Source: an uncultured Bacteroidota bacterium
GTDB lineage: Bacteria > Bacteroidota > Bacteroidia > Bacteroidales > UBA932
Assembly: GCA_937901965.1 (NCBI GenBank)
Contig: CALGSW010000016.1
Location: 124,001-188,000 of the forward strand
Direction of reading: 5' to 3'
DNA: 64,000 bases
Shown: one piece after another, positions 62,701-64,000 of the stretch
How the letters are laid out: each line of letters begins with the position of its first letter
Numbering within the stretch: position 1 is the stretch's first letter
Position numbers and translations under genes: made by a program
Notes under the pieces: generated by a model
Seen by the model: the letters and a program-made list of their open reading frames with translations, nothing else
Databases searched by the model: none
Told to the model about the DNA's origin: nothing

Positions 62701-63251
62701 CAAATTCAATAAACATTTTAATGGAGAACCTACTTCAATGGTCAAGAATACAACAGGATAATATTGTATTTGAACCAGTGAAAGTTAATATTTTTGAATT
62801 ACTTAATGGAGAACTTGAGAACTTTTATAAACAGGCACAAAACAAGAACATAAGATTACTAAATAAGATCCCAGTGAAGCTTGAGGTTGAAGCTGATCAA
62901 AGAATGCTGCGTACTATCCTCAGAAATTTAATTTCAAATGCAATAAAATTCACTCCAAGAGGTGGTGATGTCCAGATTAAAGCAGACACAAAATCTAAGG
63001 AGACTATTAGTATTATAGTCGCAGACAACGGGATAGGGATGACCCCTGACTTAGAGGAGAACCTGTTTACATTGAATATTCAAACAGGTAGAAGTGGTAC
63101 AGAGGGAGAACCAAGTATTGGACTCGGACTCTTGATTTGTAATTATATGGCAAGAAAACACTCCGGGCATATAGAGGTTGAGTCTGAGATCAAGAAAGGA
63201 AGTAGATTTACTTTGATTCTTCCAAGAAGGCAGCCGGGAAATTCAGAATAA
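59727..63251 (+). CDS. Propeller-domain sensor with degenerate kinase core (second of the pair)
   Basis: 1174 aa from ATG at 59727 (MKRGFVIISILLITLLSC), a lipoprotein-type signal with lipobox TLLSC. Domain order is that of the upstream gene: linker, 14 propeller repeats, Y_Y_Y domain, membrane helix (about 887-908), HisKA and HATPase_c. The phosphoacceptor position reads VISNDLRGP: codon AAT at 62583-62585 gives Asn953 instead of His. The ATP-binding motifs (NAIKFTP, DNGIGM, GLGL) are intact. So it cannot autophosphorylate at the usual site. Its end overlaps the convergent downstream gene by 44 nt. Confidence 0.92.
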   Translation: MKRGFVIISILLITLLSCIRETETGDTGIKPSILKDVGYVVPPDSLQPPDTSLLKVSNVMISRISEPVALKANQKNIPVSLKISRMVTSTRRIGTGEFTNPRVINFKEASISVGLPAQVLVKEPIYKEINPGSFFYYSKMQGLLHDQIRALAQDSIGNIWVGTDNGLTRYDGKYFYHFTQNQGLANNLINALFIDSKNNIWISTYEGGVTRYDGKNFTQISTKSGLPHDLVNCIFEDKYNRIWFGTRKGLVLYQEGKLTVYTKETGLSANDVRSIIEDGSGRMWIATYGGGISIFDGDTFSVFTTKEGLIQDHISLLFRDSKNNIWISTAFMGIIKYDGRALTSYTTHEGLGNNSIRSFLEDRDGNMWFGNSNGNLTKFDGSSMRVYGPNDGLVAEAMRSSLQDRNGNIWFGTRGAGLVKFEGRLFSHYTQQEGIANSRISHISEDSHGNLWISTFGGSLNILSEGVTNGIQRQYIRSFGPEAGLKGRFIFKTVNDSEGRIWIATDNNGLLMYDGTRTFTYDKSTGFPNNTVLMVDTDNHGNVWFSTTQSGVSLIKGDKIISYNVKNGLSSNHVRSFYQDSKDNLWIGTAGGGVTKYDGENFIHYNKKHGFFSDTINDIIEDNRGVIWLASGGNGLIRYDGKSFIKYSEESGLKNDMVVSLLQDRKGNIWAGTRFGLHEIKKRIHESIDTLNVSVKINSYGIEQGFVGMECRKEAMLEASDGTIWIGTEDRLTAYHGGTSLEKTITPELKISKVQLFNEDVNWSKVKEREDSVIVLQNGIRLRNISLSGVTAWYSLPENLKLTRKSNFITLHFIATTHSQIKNIRYQYMLEGVDKKWSSPTEKTDVSYAHLKHGKYNFRVKSISGEGVESNESNFSFSVKAAWWETIWGQTILVLLLLYSIYRFIQAQIETHTKNSDKLYQELLDKNSEIDRFNDNLEKVNIEKGKILSVISNDLRGPINNFISLTKSFKAETSEITNDKIKDYTDKILDSANSINILMENLLQWSRIQQDNIVFEPVKVNIFELLNGELENFYKQAQNKNIRLLNKIPVKLEVEADQRMLRTILRNLISNAIKFTPRGGDVQIKADTKSKETISIIVADNGIGMTPDLEENLFTLNIQTGRSGTEGEPSIGLGLLICNYMARKHSGHIEVESEIKKGSRFTLILPRRQPGNSE

Positions 63252-63993
63252 GAGAAAGATTGTCCTTGGTATCGTTTTCAACTTTAATATCTTTCCCATA
63301 TTCACTACAATTGGATAAAAACTTAGCCATTTCATCGGAAGAGCTGAAATAAACAGATGCGGCTGTAATTTTTCCATTATTTGTTACAATCCAAACTTTG
63401 TAAGATTTTACATTTTCAAACAGGGACATGTATTCAGATAAAGAGTTGGATAAGGCGATGGGACCCTTAGCAAATTTGACACTGTTTGAATGTTTATCCC
63501 CAACCGCTTTGTATTGAGTAACAAACTGTGGGAAGTTCAAATATTCCCCAGAACTGAATTTGTTAATGAACAATTCAGCAAGTTCAAAAGCTGCCTGTTG
63601 ATACCCCTCTCCCCTTTTTTCAGATACTACCGACAAATAAATATCTCCTGAAGCTACCTGAAACTGCCCCGGCGACGAACAGTCACAAAAGAACTTTTCA
63701 TCTGCCGGATTACATCTGAATGTATGTTGTGAATATATTCCAAATGCATTTTCAGGAGAATCCATCTGGTATATCTCAACAGAAAAATCCTCTCCCCTGT
63801 ACTCTATTTCCAGAGCTTTGAGATTGTTAAAGCCATATTCAAGGAAGAGTTCACTCCCCCCATTCATAAAACCGTATAATGCCTCCCCTCTGAAATCTCG
63901 CTCTCTCTTAACCTTAAGCTGATCTTCAGCTATAGTCTGCCCCCAAATATTTTGATTTACAATAAGTATGAGAGCACATATTAAAATCCTCAT
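63208..63993 (-). CDS. Secreted DUF6599-like protein
   Basis: 261 aa with signal peptide (MRILICALILIVNQNIWG, then Q). The mature part has features of the DUF6599 family: GEALYGFMNGGSELFLEYGF, then YRGEDFSVEIYQMDSPENAFG and a Cys-containing segment (CDCSSPG). Function unknown. It converges on the sensor pair and overlaps the second by 44 nt. The start is 7 nt from the window edge, so its promoter and neighbours are out of view. Confidence 0.72.
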   Translation of the reverse strand: MRILICALILIVNQNIWGQTIAEDQLKVKRERDFRGEALYGFMNGGSELFLEYGFNNLKALEIEYRGEDFSVEIYQMDSPENAFGIYSQHTFRCNPADEKFFCDCSSPGQFQVASGDIYLSVVSEKRGEGYQQAAFELAELFINKFSSGEYLNFPQFVTQYKAVGDKHSNSVKFAKGPIALSNSLSEYMSLFENVKSYKVWIVTNNGKITAASVYFSSSDEMAKFLSNCSEYGKDIKVENDTKDNLSLILNFPAAFLEESK

Positions 63994-64000
63994 AATTTTT

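Overview
This window comes from the chromosome of a member of the Bacteroidota, most likely an anaerobic Bacteroidales. The evidence is phylum-typical gene families (GSCFA, DUF4270, DUF4294, DUF3098, DUF5686, propeller-type sensor kinases, a BtuB-like TonB receptor), promoters of the Bacteroidetes TTTG-N(17-23)-TAnnTTTG type in front of several transcription units, few Shine-Dalgarno sites, and an Rnf electron-transport operon. I see no rRNA, tRNA, CRISPR array, insertion sequence or phage gene. Species and family cannot be fixed from the sequence alone.

Layout. 1-10961 (minus strand) is one tightly packed run of twelve genes: two tandem LytM/M23 peptidases, a MerR-like regulator, a Nif3-like protein, a coiled-coil zinc-ribbon protein, a class III aminotransferase, dnaB, a DUF3108 protein, rseC and the start of the Rnf complex (rnfB, rnfC, partial rnfD). 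11016-16671 (plus) holds alaS, an LptF/LptG-type permease, fmt and thiamine pyrophosphokinase. 16672-17551 is a gene-free, G+C-rich block of nested inverted repeats. 17552-24527 holds HU, a GSCFA protein with queG, a threonine dehydrogenase-like SDR (plus strand), and an operon of a nucleoside permease, tgt and a second LptF/LptG permease. cutC follows under its own promoter. 25355-36210 (minus) is a long ribosomal operon from rplP to rplQ with secY, map, infA, rpmJ and rpoA. It starts at rplP, so the S10 half (rpsJ to rpsC) lies elsewhere.

36293-43023 has an M19 dipeptidase, a DUF4294 protein, a cell-envelope operon (ftsX, DUF3098, uppP, lpxH), a shortened GT5-like protein and a DUF4270 lipoprotein. 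43103-49032 has fabF/acpP, purN, a DUF5686 outer-membrane protein and an M20 amidohydrolase. 49079-63251 (plus) carries a TonB-dependent receptor, two S9-family serine peptidases and two very large tandem sensor proteins with paired seven-bladed propellers. The window closes with a convergent secreted DUF6599-like protein.

Most interesting points: the second tandem propeller sensor has Asn where the phosphoacceptor His should be, although its ATP-binding motifs are intact; both sensors start with a lipobox yet also have an internal membrane helix, and neither has a receiver or DNA-binding domain; the inverted-repeat block at 16.7-17.5 kb is unexplained; the ribosomal operon is split before rplP and has a strong new promoter; the GT5-like protein lacks the KTGGL substrate loop; and Tgt lacks its zinc cysteines.
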